From contig JASANZ010002179.1 in assembly GCA_030849805.1 (NCBI GenBank), positions 1 to 64,000 of the forward strand: a stretch of 64,000 bases of DNA, in the 5' to 3' direction. The notes beneath the pieces are model-generated. The model saw only the letters and a list, made by a program, of their open reading frames with translations, made no database searches and was not told the DNA's origin. Positions 46,501-55,300 of this stretch are shown here, in pieces (position 1 is the first letter of the stretch; each line of letters starts with the position of its first letter). The stretch comes from Sergeia podlipaevii (Eukaryota > Euglenozoa > Kinetoplastea > Trypanosomatida > Trypanosomatidae). The position numbers and the translations under genes are program-made.

Positions 46501-49317
46501 TGCGTGTCCGCTAGCAGAGGGGAGCGTGCTGGGTTCTTCGACTCCCGGAGTAGCGATTGTGGGCAAAGATATCCCTTGCTGCTGCTGTTGTTGTTGTTGT
46601 GACTGGTGGCTGTGGTGATGTTCGCCTTTTGATATTGCAACGGGTGAGGAGTTGCCAGTACCATTGGCCCCTTCTTCGATGGTGGCTGCTGCTGCTGCGA
46701 CCTTGAGCATTTCCATCTCAGATATCCACATGTTCATACGGAAGTCGAGCCTGCTCGTGGGCACGTTGCTGATGTCGTACATGTTTCCTTGCACTCCATC
46801 GCGCATGAAAGCTTCACCCAGCCATCTGGCCTTGACTTCGTCTTCAAACCCAGAGATGAGCACAGAATTGAGAGCAATCTCACACACATCCACACCAGAG
46901 AGGCGGTACACACGCCGAGCGGTGCCGTACTCTTCGGTTAGTGCATCCGATGAATGATGAAAGAGAAGCGGGCTGTGCGTGGCGAGCGAGACTCGCAATC
47001 CACGCCGGAACAACACTTGGAACGGGTTCTCCACATAGGGCACGCCACTGACGCTATTGTTAGCCAGTGGGGACATGCACACACCGATGCCCTGAATACC
47101 GTAGAGGTACTGCAGCACCGGCTGGCTTCCCAGCGCGACCCCGTTGAAGATGCTGTCGCAGAGCAAATAGGACAGAACCATTGCATCATTCTGTGAGGCA
47201 CTGCTTCGCAGGAGACCGCCAGCGGCAGCGCGAAGCTGAAAAGTGTTGAGGCCGCGACGGCGGCGGAAGGCGTTGAGGACGCTCAGGTTAGCCCAAACGT
47301 AGTAGGCAAAGTAGAGGTCGCACACACGCTCTGACCACGGCACATCTGCCGGGCGGCGGCGCTTGCGCAGAAACGCGCTCTCACGCTCTTCCTCTTCAGA
47401 GAAAACGATACTGAAGCTACCTACGTCAGACAGGAAGGCGGCAAGGTCGGCGTATTTGGGGTCCTCTGGTGCCAACGTGGCGTGGAAGAGGGGAAGGAAC
47501 AGGTGATCAAGGTGCTGCTGGTGGTCCTCAAAGGTGAGCTGGTTGTCGTTGTTATGCGCCATGTTCTCTGCGGCCTCTGCCCGAGCGCTGTTTGTTCCAT
47601 CTAGTCTACCAGCCTTCCCACCACCACCAGACGCATTGGTGCCAGAGTTGGTGTTGGGATTCTTCGAGTTGTTGGGGCTACTGTTGCCGCTGCCAGCAGT
47701 TCCTCCTTCCCCGCCAGTCTTGGCGCCGCCGCTACTTGGCCGCATCTTTCGTCGCGGGAAGGCGATGCACCAGCGATTGGTGCGGAAGCGGTCGAGTCCG
47801 TGTTCGCGCACCCACTCTGCGGTGGCTTCCCACTCATCCGGCACCATCCCGGTAATCTCCACCGTAGCCTCCGTCGCCTGTGGGCAGCGGGTGCGGAGCT
47901 CGTTGCGCTCCAGGACAGGCCGCACCGCGTCAGCAAAGAATTCGCCATTGTTGAGGGTGTCTCGAGTAAGAAACATGCGCAGCAGCTCCGCACTGTTGCG
48001 GCCGCCACGGTTGAAGTCAGGGTCGAGGACATCAAAGAAGGCCAGGGGCTTCTCAGAGGAGATTTCCAGGCCGAGACCATCTGCGGTTAGCAGATACGGC
48101 TCAGCAAAGTCTAGCAGCTCACACGCACGTGTGAGGGTCCGGGGCTCTTTGTTCCCCATTGCATCCGTCACGGTCACCACGGGGTCCTCACCGTGTGTTT
48201 CTATCGCCTCCTGCACATACTCCACAAGTGCCTGCGCGTTCATCATCGTCTCCAGCTGCACGCAGTTGTCTACCCTCCAGCAGTTGGCGAAAACACCACC
48301 GCCGCGCCGGTAGCGATCGGCGTTCTCTTCCATTTCCCCGTTACACAACTTGTAGATGTTGTAGCGCTCCTCAAGAATCTGCAGTCGGTACCGGCATGCG
48401 GCTTGACAAGGTGGGTGCTGCGTGCACGCGTACACGCTCTGCACGTGATCGTAAAACGCCTCCCACGGCACCACGCGGGTGTGCTGATTGCTAAAAGAAA
48501 AAATGCCGTCCTCGAGGTGGAGGGTAATGGGGGCCTGCACCCTCTCTGAGCCTTCGAGCTGGCCCTTGTCAAGACACTTAAACTCGCTGCGCAGCCGAAT
48601 GGCATTGAGGATGTGCGACTGGGCTGCGCGCATCTCGATGCCACCGTCATCGCACTCAATCTGGATAGAATACACGGAAGTGCTGCTGCCCCCACCGCCA
48701 CTGTTCGCGTGAGGAGGTGCGCCGAGATTGGTTGAAGCGGCACCCGCCTGCAAGTAAGACTGCCGTCTGCGCATGGCCACCGACTGTCGGTGACCAGAAC
48801 CCGATGAGGTCGCTGGCAACCCGCGGGAGCTGATACTGTTCATCATGCGCAGCGGGGTGCTGACGATGCTGGCTTGAGTGACCGCACCCGCCGCCGCCGC
48901 CGTCGCCGTGGCTGGGACGGAGTGACTGTTACTGTTGCTGTTGTAAGAAGTGTTCCGGTCCAACGTAGCGGACATGAGGCCAGCGTCAAATCTCTGACTG
49001 GTGCGCCGCTGCGTCGCCGTGGGGAAGGGCACGCCGTCGTGAGAGACACTTGCACGATGTGAATCCGGTGCGGCGGCGGCCGCAGCGGTGGTGGCGACGC
49101 CATTGCTGTTGCGTGCAAAGCGACTGAAGCCCCCGAATAGCAGATCTGTAACGCCTGCACTGCCGACTGCGGTGGCGGGGGAGTGGGAGTTGGCGCTTGT
49201 GCTATGTGGCGGGGGCACAATAGACAAGCCGCTCAGTGGAGAAAGGTGCAAAGACTGGGGTGTGGAGCCAATGTTGGGACTCACACTTGAGCTGAAGCCA
49301 TGACCGCGTGACTGCAT
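43528..49317 (-). CDS. Tandem AMP-deaminase-like protein, both domains apparently catalytically dead (1929 aa)
   Basis: AMP deaminase converts AMP to IMP using a zinc ion held by an HxH motif, a further His and an Asp. Two complete deaminase-like domains are seen, about residues 240-860 and 1000-1600. Domain 2 keeps 'FAEYLENIFKPLWNVSLHP', FLLANSVSYGVQL, YLAQIGVTVCPLSNN and 'EEYSIASKVWKLSSNDMCEI'. But the usual VDTHIHAAS reads VDNTVRMES, RPHCGEAG reads RPSCGETG, NHG reads SYG, and STDDP reads GTDGP. Domain 1 has VDNCVQLET, RAAAGGLL, FNG and ATHSP in the same places. So both lost the metal ligands. The N-terminal 200 residues are S/A-rich and disordered; a glutamine tract lies near 905. A coiled coil follows domain 2 (about 1620-1710, 'LEHLTTTLSELQRQNRQLTE'), then a low-complexity tail. 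It is probably a scaffold or nucleotide sensor and not an enzyme. The start is the first ATG of the frame. Confidence 0.88.
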   Translation of the reverse strand: MQSRGHGFSSSVSPNIGSTPQSLHLSPLSGLSIVPPPHSTSANSHSPATAVGSAGVTDLLFGGFSRFARNSNGVATTAAAAAAPDSHRASVSHDGVPFPTATQRRTSQRFDAGLMSATLDRNTSYNSNSNSHSVPATATAAAAGAVTQASIVSTPLRMMNSISSRGLPATSSGSGHRQSVAMRRRQSYLQAGAASTNLGAPPHANSGGGGSSTSVYSIQIECDDGGIEMRAAQSHILNAIRLRSEFKCLDKGQLEGSERVQAPITLHLEDGIFSFSNQHTRVVPWEAFYDHVQSVYACTQHPPCQAACRYRLQILEERYNIYKLCNGEMEENADRYRRGGGVFANCWRVDNCVQLETMMNAQALVEYVQEAIETHGEDPVVTVTDAMGNKEPRTLTRACELLDFAEPYLLTADGLGLEISSEKPLAFFDVLDPDFNRGGRNSAELLRMFLTRDTLNNGEFFADAVRPVLERNELRTRCPQATEATVEITGMVPDEWEATAEWVREHGLDRFRTNRWCIAFPRRKMRPSSGGAKTGGEGGTAGSGNSSPNNSKNPNTNSGTNASGGGGKAGRLDGTNSARAEAAENMAHNNDNQLTFEDHQQHLDHLFLPLFHATLAPEDPKYADLAAFLSDVGSFSIVFSEEEERESAFLRKRRRPADVPWSERVCDLYFAYYVWANLSVLNAFRRRRGLNTFQLRAAAGGLLRSSASQNDAMVLSYLLCDSIFNGVALGSQPVLQYLYGIQGIGVCMSPLANNSVSGVPYVENPFQVLFRRGLRVSLATHSPLLFHHSSDALTEEYGTARRVYRLSGVDVCEIALNSVLISGFEDEVKARWLGEAFMRDGVQGNMYDISNVPTSRLDFRMNMWISEMEMLKVAAAAATIEEGANGTGNSSPVAISKGEHHHSHQSQQQQQQQQGISLPTIATPGVEEPSTLPSASGHAPGAVVTSTTAAMRAPYMALDPRVEFPRINIAGPYDRDVQHAAVAQLLHRALDLRHAYMRHLRRPTDRDGGGVGLGSEMNVLMQNPLHQIELAFRKDKNSAFHEEEWMFKTVEGIVVPHEVHQIPRLPQDMYHYEDFRAHVQELRNIVENLHVRNFATRRLHLLEHRFKLHVAVNHTREAGTTATKSSQNRDFYQSTKVDNTVRMESGMTARQLLNFIVAKAHNCADDIVSHQKGREPQTLRQLLSELNISADSLTVDDLDVQVDTTLGGVASQQYTPEGRDELLTLLLKTDNQMNGRYFAELTKLTFDNLKRDNFTFSENRLPIYGASNKEWALLSSWFDTHGMASSHNRWMVQVPRIYGYLRKQGKVQNFAEYLENIFKPLWNVSLHPTKEPRLFHFVNHITGFDCVEYEGRPDVPLGMATKPPHEWVSEEDPPYNYYMYHMWANIYSLNEFRRRRQFTSFTFRPSCGETGQLDHLIGGFLLANSVSYGVQLGDDGPMQYLFYLAQIGVTVCPLSNNTKVLSYLDNPFPKFFRRGLMVSLGTDGPLMYHHTQEPLIEEYSIASKVWKLSSNDMCEIARSSVLLSGFGPAFKRDRLGDLFFLSSSASNDGSRTHLSDIRVAFRFETYHNEVGFLEYVAGLSFHRALLTLPEEEQREKDFTESVRNHHQQQRGPAQGGIIESIPDKEDLEKLETQRSMMQGQLEHLTTTLSELQRQNRQLTEKLAEERDKDRQAAQYRRTKMEGRLDELGALHKLLVTVSQPQQQQQVNRDLNNINVGSTNAGDSAGTPLFNENISNEDWGSVLENYVTGAGAAVSNDNSEEAAMSLGAAAADANDGSIGNGGVAADGYSSAGAGQDDGTLVGNGSVAREAAAVAGSSSQQQNGALLGATESLWKKPSSASGGGGNKRGRIQGGTTVAATSGTSSASLPPAVPPSSSSGVLVNSSLPSLTNANSCSSVSPPVRLLTAGGVRPAQGEGRKGFATTMPPISRH

Positions 49318-50101
49318 CGTCGCTTGCGCGCAGGTTAGTTACCGGATCTGTACTCCACGCTCCAGACTCTTTCTTTCTTTGGTGACTTTTCAAAGAAAAA
49401 CAACCACAACAAAAACAAAAAAAGAAACGCGTATTGCCGTTCCTTCACTGTTTTTTCCCTCCCTTTTTTTTTTTTTTGTAAAGACGTGTTCCTCGTGGTA
49501 AAACAGGCACACTCACACCTGCACCTAGATCAGTTTTCTGAGAGAAACTGTTGCGGAACAGAAAGTACACACACAAACAGAAAAAAAAAGTTAGTGGAGA
49601 GTAATAAAAAGAAAGATGAAGAAGAAAAGATATCAATCAAGGAATCAGGCTCTTCACGCATTAATAGAAAAGAAAGAAAGAAACATTTTTTTTTTCTCTT
49701 CTTGAAAATTACTCCAACTGGGTACCAGCGCATATAGTCACCTGCATGTACACAGACATTTATATATGTATATCCTTTGGGCAGCACCCACAAGAAAAAA
49801 GAGAGAAGGCCTTCATTTTTTAAAGGTTTCTTTCCCTAATTCTTTTTTTTCAAAAAACAACAACAACAAATGCCAACGTCAACATCAACACCAAAAACCA
49901 TCACCAGATAAATGGCAAGAAACATAGAGAGAAAGTGAGGATGTGAGAGAGGGAGATGAGGTGCGATGGGAAAGAGGGCGTATATTTCCAACTCACACTG
50001 CTACCTAGTTAGAGAGCTCGCTCTACACACACGCGCCGATCCCATTCACTTCACATCTGTACTCACAATGCCCCTTCATCTTCATCATCATCATCTTCGT
50101 C
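49318..50101. other. Intergenic region
   Basis: T- and A-runs, CAACAACAA near 49858-49869, and a (TCATCA)n patch near 50080-50098 just beyond the stop codon of the uL29m gene. No gene is seen. Confidence 0.65.
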
Positions 50102-51514
50102 TTAAATGTCCATCACACCAACATCCGTAATGGTCGGAGTCATGTATTTCTTGGGCTTCTTGGCGTGCGCAGGGACTGACTTGGCGCCTCCACACGTTGG
50201 ATCAATGTCAATAGGACACTCCCACACCGAGCGCCCAGTCAGGAGCACCTCTCTGTCCAGGTAGTCTACCACGTTCGAGTAGTTGTACCGCACAATCTCA
50301 GAAATGTGCTTCTTGGTGTAGAGATCGTACTCGTACTTCCACTCAGGTACATGTGGCCACTTCATCTGTGATTCCTCTTCCGCCATCTCCTGCCTGACTG
50401 CCTCTTGGTACGCCGGATCCACAGCCGCGTACGGTGCCCTGCTAGCACTATCCGCTTCCTCCTCAATGGAGAGTACCTGCGCTCCATCAAGAGAAGTAAG
50501 ACCAAGCCCTTGCACGTACGCAAGGCCATCCTTGGAGTCGTATGTGATGTGCGCCACCCATGGACCCTCGATTTCGTCAGGGTGCACAGGACGTGGCACG
50601 TCATCAGCAGACTTGTGTCTAGGCGGCTGGAGCGTGACGTTTGGAAAGTAGCCAAGTTGGATGATGGCCTTGCTAAGTGTGGATCGACGCTCGTACTTGA
50701 TGTGATCAAGAGGATTCTTGGGAGGATCGGGGCGTGGCTTGGGGCTCGGCACCGGCACCTCCGCCGCTATATAGTCACCCTTCTTCTTCTCTGTCTTCAT
50801 GAGGGTATCATTTGCGAAGACCCCTGGCGCGAGCTCCACCTCCGTGTAATCGTACGCGCTGCCGCCACCGCCCTCGTTTTTGCTGTTGCCCCACTTGTAG
50901 TATTCCTCCGTATCACTTCTCTCTGCCACGTACTGTGTCCACAGCTGTTCCGCCTCTCTCTTCCGTACCTGCACTGCCTCTGGTAGTTCAAGATCAACCC
51001 TCACGATGCCGTTGTGGGACTCAAACACATCGTACCTGCCTAACAACTCTCGCAGCCGCGCCGGCTCCACCCGTCGCGACAGAGTCACCTTCACGGTCGT
51101 GGTGAGATCATGTGCGCCAGGCGGGGGCGGAGGCCCGGGAGGGTAGCGATACACGCCCTTGCGCAGCCTTTCCTTAAATATTTCAGTTGCCTGCCGCGTC
51201 GCCTCCGCGTCCCGCTCCTTCACCACCTGGCGCACGTTCGCCATGGATTCCTCGATCATTTTGATTCGTGAAGGGGCCGGCATCGCACCAAGTTCCTCTT
51301 GATGGCGCAGGTAGTGGTCCTTTGTGCTGTTGAGCATGTTCTTTTCTTTCAGCAGCTGGAACCAAATCTGCTGCAAGTCCGCGAGACTCTTGCTTCTGAG
51401 ACTATCGAGCGGCCACGCACCTCCTGGGATGGGCGGGCGTTTGTTGTTAAGAAAGTTGCTATCGACCAGTTCATAGAACGCTGCTACGTTCGCTAAGGCG
51501 GCTGTGCGGCGCAT
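50102..51514 (-). CDS. Mitochondrial ribosomal protein uL29m (MRPL47 family), long kinetoplastid form (470 aa)
   Basis: The N-terminal third carries the MRP-L47 signature of the mitoribosomal large subunit: 'GGAWPLDSLRSKSLADLQQI' then WFQLLKEKNML, followed by a long helix. In the family this reads 'W...ELR.KS.EDLHKLWYVLLKE.N'. It starts at the ATG at 51514 (MRRTAALANVAAFYELVDSN), because the frame before it encodes a Y/I/R-rich run typical of spacer DNA. The R/A-rich start fits mitochondrial import. The remaining 330 residues are a long extension with a proline-rich segment (YRYPPGPPPPPGAH) and conserved-looking beta-rich stretches (EGPWVAHITYDSKDGLAYVQ). Large extensions are usual for kinetoplastid mitoribosomal proteins, which replace lost rRNA. 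The product is expected near the exit tunnel of the large subunit. Confidence 0.88.
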   Translation of the reverse strand: MRRTAALANVAAFYELVDSNFLNNKRPPIPGGAWPLDSLRSKSLADLQQIWFQLLKEKNMLNSTKDHYLRHQEELGAMPAPSRIKMIEESMANVRQVVKERDAEATRQATEIFKERLRKGVYRYPPGPPPPPGAHDLTTTVKVTLSRRVEPARLRELLGRYDVFESHNGIVRVDLELPEAVQVRKREAEQLWTQYVAERSDTEEYYKWGNSKNEGGGGSAYDYTEVELAPGVFANDTLMKTEKKKGDYIAAEVPVPSPKPRPDPPKNPLDHIKYERRSTLSKAIIQLGYFPNVTLQPPRHKSADDVPRPVHPDEIEGPWVAHITYDSKDGLAYVQGLGLTSLDGAQVLSIEEEADSASRAPYAAVDPAYQEAVRQEMAEEESQMKWPHVPEWKYEYDLYTKKHISEIVRYNYSNVVDYLDREVLLTGRSVWECPIDIDPTCGGAKSVPAHAKKPKKYMTPTITDVGVMDI

Positions 51515-52339
51515 CTTTCTCTCTTTCTCTCTCTCTTGTGTGACAAAAAATAGAGGGAAGTAGCCGTTGGAATTTGTGAACAATGTATATATGTATGTGA
51601 GTGAGTGGTGTGCAGTGGGAAACAGTACAAACCTTTCCTTGAGTGATATCTTTCGTCCTACGTTCCTTCTCCCCACTTCAATCACTTTAAAAGCAATGTA
51701 TATATATATCAGCGAATAGTTTCTTCTTCTTCCTTCTCTGTGCCGAATATGCACAATCCTCTCTATTGTTTTTGGCTGTTCCACCACCCTCCCACGAGTT
51801 GTGCGTGCAAAAATAAATAAATAAAATAAAAAGAGGGACGCAACAAGAGGATGAAAGAACTGCCACCTTTCAGTGCGTTAGTGAAACTCATGTCGTCGGT
51901 AATTTGAAGCGAGGGGGGAAACGCGCCAAGAACAACAACAACAACAACACACACATACGCAACAGGAAAAAAGGGATGATAAAAGAAGAGGAAAGTAGAA
52001 TAGTTGGAAAGATGTTCTTCTCACTCCCTCAGAAGCACACAGGCATGTAGAAGCACCCAATCTTTGATCCCCTACTCCTCTACATGGGCAATAGTTATAT
52101 CTCTTCATAACTCATAGACGTGTTTTCCTTCTCTCATTCTGTAAGTGATGAAGATCTAGATAAGCACAGCGGATACTGTGTCTACATCTACTTGCGTATT
52201 GTTAGCAGTAATTCACTCTAAAAAAAAAAAAGAAGAGTTGTTTTTATATGTGAAGAAAAAAAAGAAAACCGAAAAAAAAAAGAAACGCCACAATCGTGCA
52301 TGCCACGCACCCTCCCCGTTGCTCAACTTTCTCTCTGTC
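51515..52339. other. Intergenic region
   Basis: Spacer with GA/CT runs just upstream of the uL29m start (51518-51538), TA runs near 51583 and 51697-51709, an AAC run near 51930-51948 and A-runs near 52220-52285. No gene is seen. Confidence 0.65.
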
Positions 52340-55300
52340 CTACCGCCGTTGCCGAAGAAACTCGAGCGCTTTCTTCATGTCCTGCGGCAGTCCACACTCC
52401 ACCACCACTCGCTGATCATCCTTACTACATCCATCCCCAGTGATATCGAGTGCATACGCGTGTAGAGCAGGGCGTTGCAGCCCAAAGCTGCAAGCAGCCA
52501 CCGCATCCTCACAGCAGCTGTCTCCCGCTTCTACGTCGTCTTCCATCTCTCGGTTAGACACGAGCCATTCCTCTGGCCTTGCCGTGGCATGCTTGCGTGA
52601 CCGTGCCTGAGAGCTCTTCTGCTTTCCTGCTGCTGCTGCTGCTGCTGCCGTTGGATGATATCGGGTGTCTCCCACGAGAGGATGATAGATGCCTGCAAAG
52701 TGCTGACGTATTTGGTGCCTGCGGCCGCTTTGCAGCTCTACCTCAACATAGTAGACCTCATAGCGGGGAAAGTACTCGAGCACTGTGAAGTGAGTAAGGG
52801 CAGAGCGCCTATCCAGCGAGCCGTAATGACGTAGAGCCGTCGCAGGAGTCGTGGTGGTGTCTTGCTTTAGATACCCATGAGAGATGAGTCCGCCTCCGCC
52901 AGCCAGCACGCGGCCTGTGATAGAGCCGCCACGAGACGGAAGAAACCACGTTTCTTCACTCACACAGCGCAAGAAGTCGGAGAGGGAAGAAGGCGGAGAG
53001 GCAGACAACTGCAGTTTTATAGGGCTTACATGCTGCACCAGTGCCCTGTAGCGCTTGCGCACGCGGTTCAGCACCAGCGCGGCACTCTTTCCAGTGTGAA
53101 GCGTGCCAGGTGTGTCACCAACTAACACCAGTCCACTTGTGCCCACATCAATACGATTGATGAGGCCTTGCTGGTGGTGAGAAGGAACACGAGTATTGGC
53201 CAAGCGTTCTCCTTCTTCTGCTTCTGCTTCTGCTGCACCTGCTTGTTCTCGTTGTTGCTGCTGCTGCTGCTGCTGCGATCCCCAAGGAAGGTGGTGAGAG
53301 AGAAAATGCACCAAGGACGAGTATCCAGCGTGAAGAGTGCAGTTCATTCCCGCTGGTTTATATACAGCCGTCATTCCATACGGGAGCCCTCTCGCAACCA
53401 CGTGTGCCTGCTGCTGCTGCTGCTGCTCCACTTCTTTTGCGATGCCAGGCAGATTGCAGTTGCGGTCGTTTTCCGTGTGCTTGTTGTTGTTGTCGTTGCT
53501 GCTGCTGCTGCTGTTGTTTCTATTTATAGATGAAAAGAACTGTACCGCCTTGACTACATCGACTGCCATAAAGTGAACTCGGAGCGGTGGTACCGTGTAG
53601 GCGCAGTGCCCACGTCCGGCATTGTCAATCCACGTCTTGAAGAATCGTTCCGTAGTGGTGGTTGGGTGTCTGCTGATGACTCGAAGGCTCCGCCCAACAA
53701 GCAGTGCTGTGGCACCGTCCCAGCCATCTATAGGCACGTGCCACTGACGGTTCTCACCACGTGCCTCCTGCCCCTTCTGCACTTCCGCCTGTGCCTGAGG
53801 TGTGTGAGGACCGCTGCTGCATCCATCGTGATCGTCGACAGAGACCACAAAAGATGAGTGATACATGCCCTTGAGGTAGGAGGACGCAGCGGCCGCCTTG
53901 TCTGCGGAAACAGCAAAATAAAGTACGTTGCAGTTTTCCTTTCGCAGAAGTGCCTCACACACCCCTTGTTTCCCTACATTCCCTTGCGTTTGCAGAATGA
54001 TACACGTCAGCACAGATACAACACTTTCTGGGGCCAGCACAGGTGGCCCGTACAAGGCAGTTTCTTCTGCAATGGAGCCGAGCAGCTCAACAAGTGCACA
54101 CTGACTACGCGCGAGAGCCTCCAGGTAGAGTGAGAAGTGATAGTTGCGCAGGCTATTCGCCTTATCAGCGAGGAACCTCATCAAAAGTAACGGTGGCGCT
54201 GCTGCTGGATGAGATGGAGAGGAAGGGCTTGTGAGAGCGCTCAGTGCCTGCGAGATGATGGCGGTGCCGAGAGGATCGCGCTGCTGACTCGCTTCACGCA
54301 TGCCGAGCACCTCAAGTGGCTGGACTGGCAAAACATCTTGCCGCGCTTCCTTGACCAAGACCGCTTTGGCACTTTCCTTTAAATTGCCCTCACCAGCAGG
54401 ACCCTGATAGTGCGTGCCTTCCGCGGCCAAGAGGAGTCCCGCCCATATACTTCGTGCCTGTATAGCAAGCGAGCAAGAGGCCTTGCTGATTTCCTTCTCA
54501 TCCACAGGTGAGCCCTCGTTGGATGGTTGCGCTGACTGCTGATCCTCGTTTGCCGCAGCTCGGTGAGTACGAGAAGGAGTAGCAGCACAAGGAGGCACCA
54601 CTACCACTTGTTGATCGTAAAACGCATGATAAGAAGGCGGCTTTAACATCGCCGTGATGGCTGCCTGATACGCTGCATCTACCGCACTCGCACTTGTCTC
54701 TAGCACAGAGGTCGCCTCTTCCCGATGGCGTCGAGCGACCACTTCACTGGCCAGGAGGCTCCCTAGCTGAACAAGCAGCTCGCACGCGTAGTCATGCGCA
54801 GCCGCATAGCTGCCATCTAGACTAAACAGCGTGGGCGACACCACGTTGACTACCTCCACTAACTTTGCTAGTGCCTTGCAAGCACCATTTCCGATGCTTC
54901 CCCTTCTAGAGTTCACGTGACAAGGATCTTCGCCCCCTTCCACGACGCCGGCCAAGTCAACGTGCGGGCAGGCGGCATCCTCGAGGACCCCACCTAAACA
55001 CCCCAGCAATATCCACGGCAAGGCCTCCCTCGCTGGGCATCGCAAAAGGCACGGATGAAGCTGCTGGGTATTGCCACTACTGCTACTGCCTGTACTTTCT
55101 CCTTTACGGTTCCAGCTGTCGCCAAGACGGCGGCCGCCCTCCGCGCCAAAGGTGACAAGGCGCTTGGGCAGGTGTGCAGGCAGAGAGGCCAAGAGGCGCA
55201 GGCGCTTGCGGAGCTGGATGGCAAGAGAGGACACAACGAGGGGATCCCGCCCCTCCTCCACCTCCTGAGCGGCGACTGCGCGCAGCACGTGATGCGCTTG

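Noticed and set aside
51515..51787. 91-codon N-terminal extension of uL29m
   Set aside because: The sequence is Y/I/R-rich with no similarity to the family and includes GA/CT runs typical of a 5' UTR; the ATG at 51514 fits the mitochondrial protein start.
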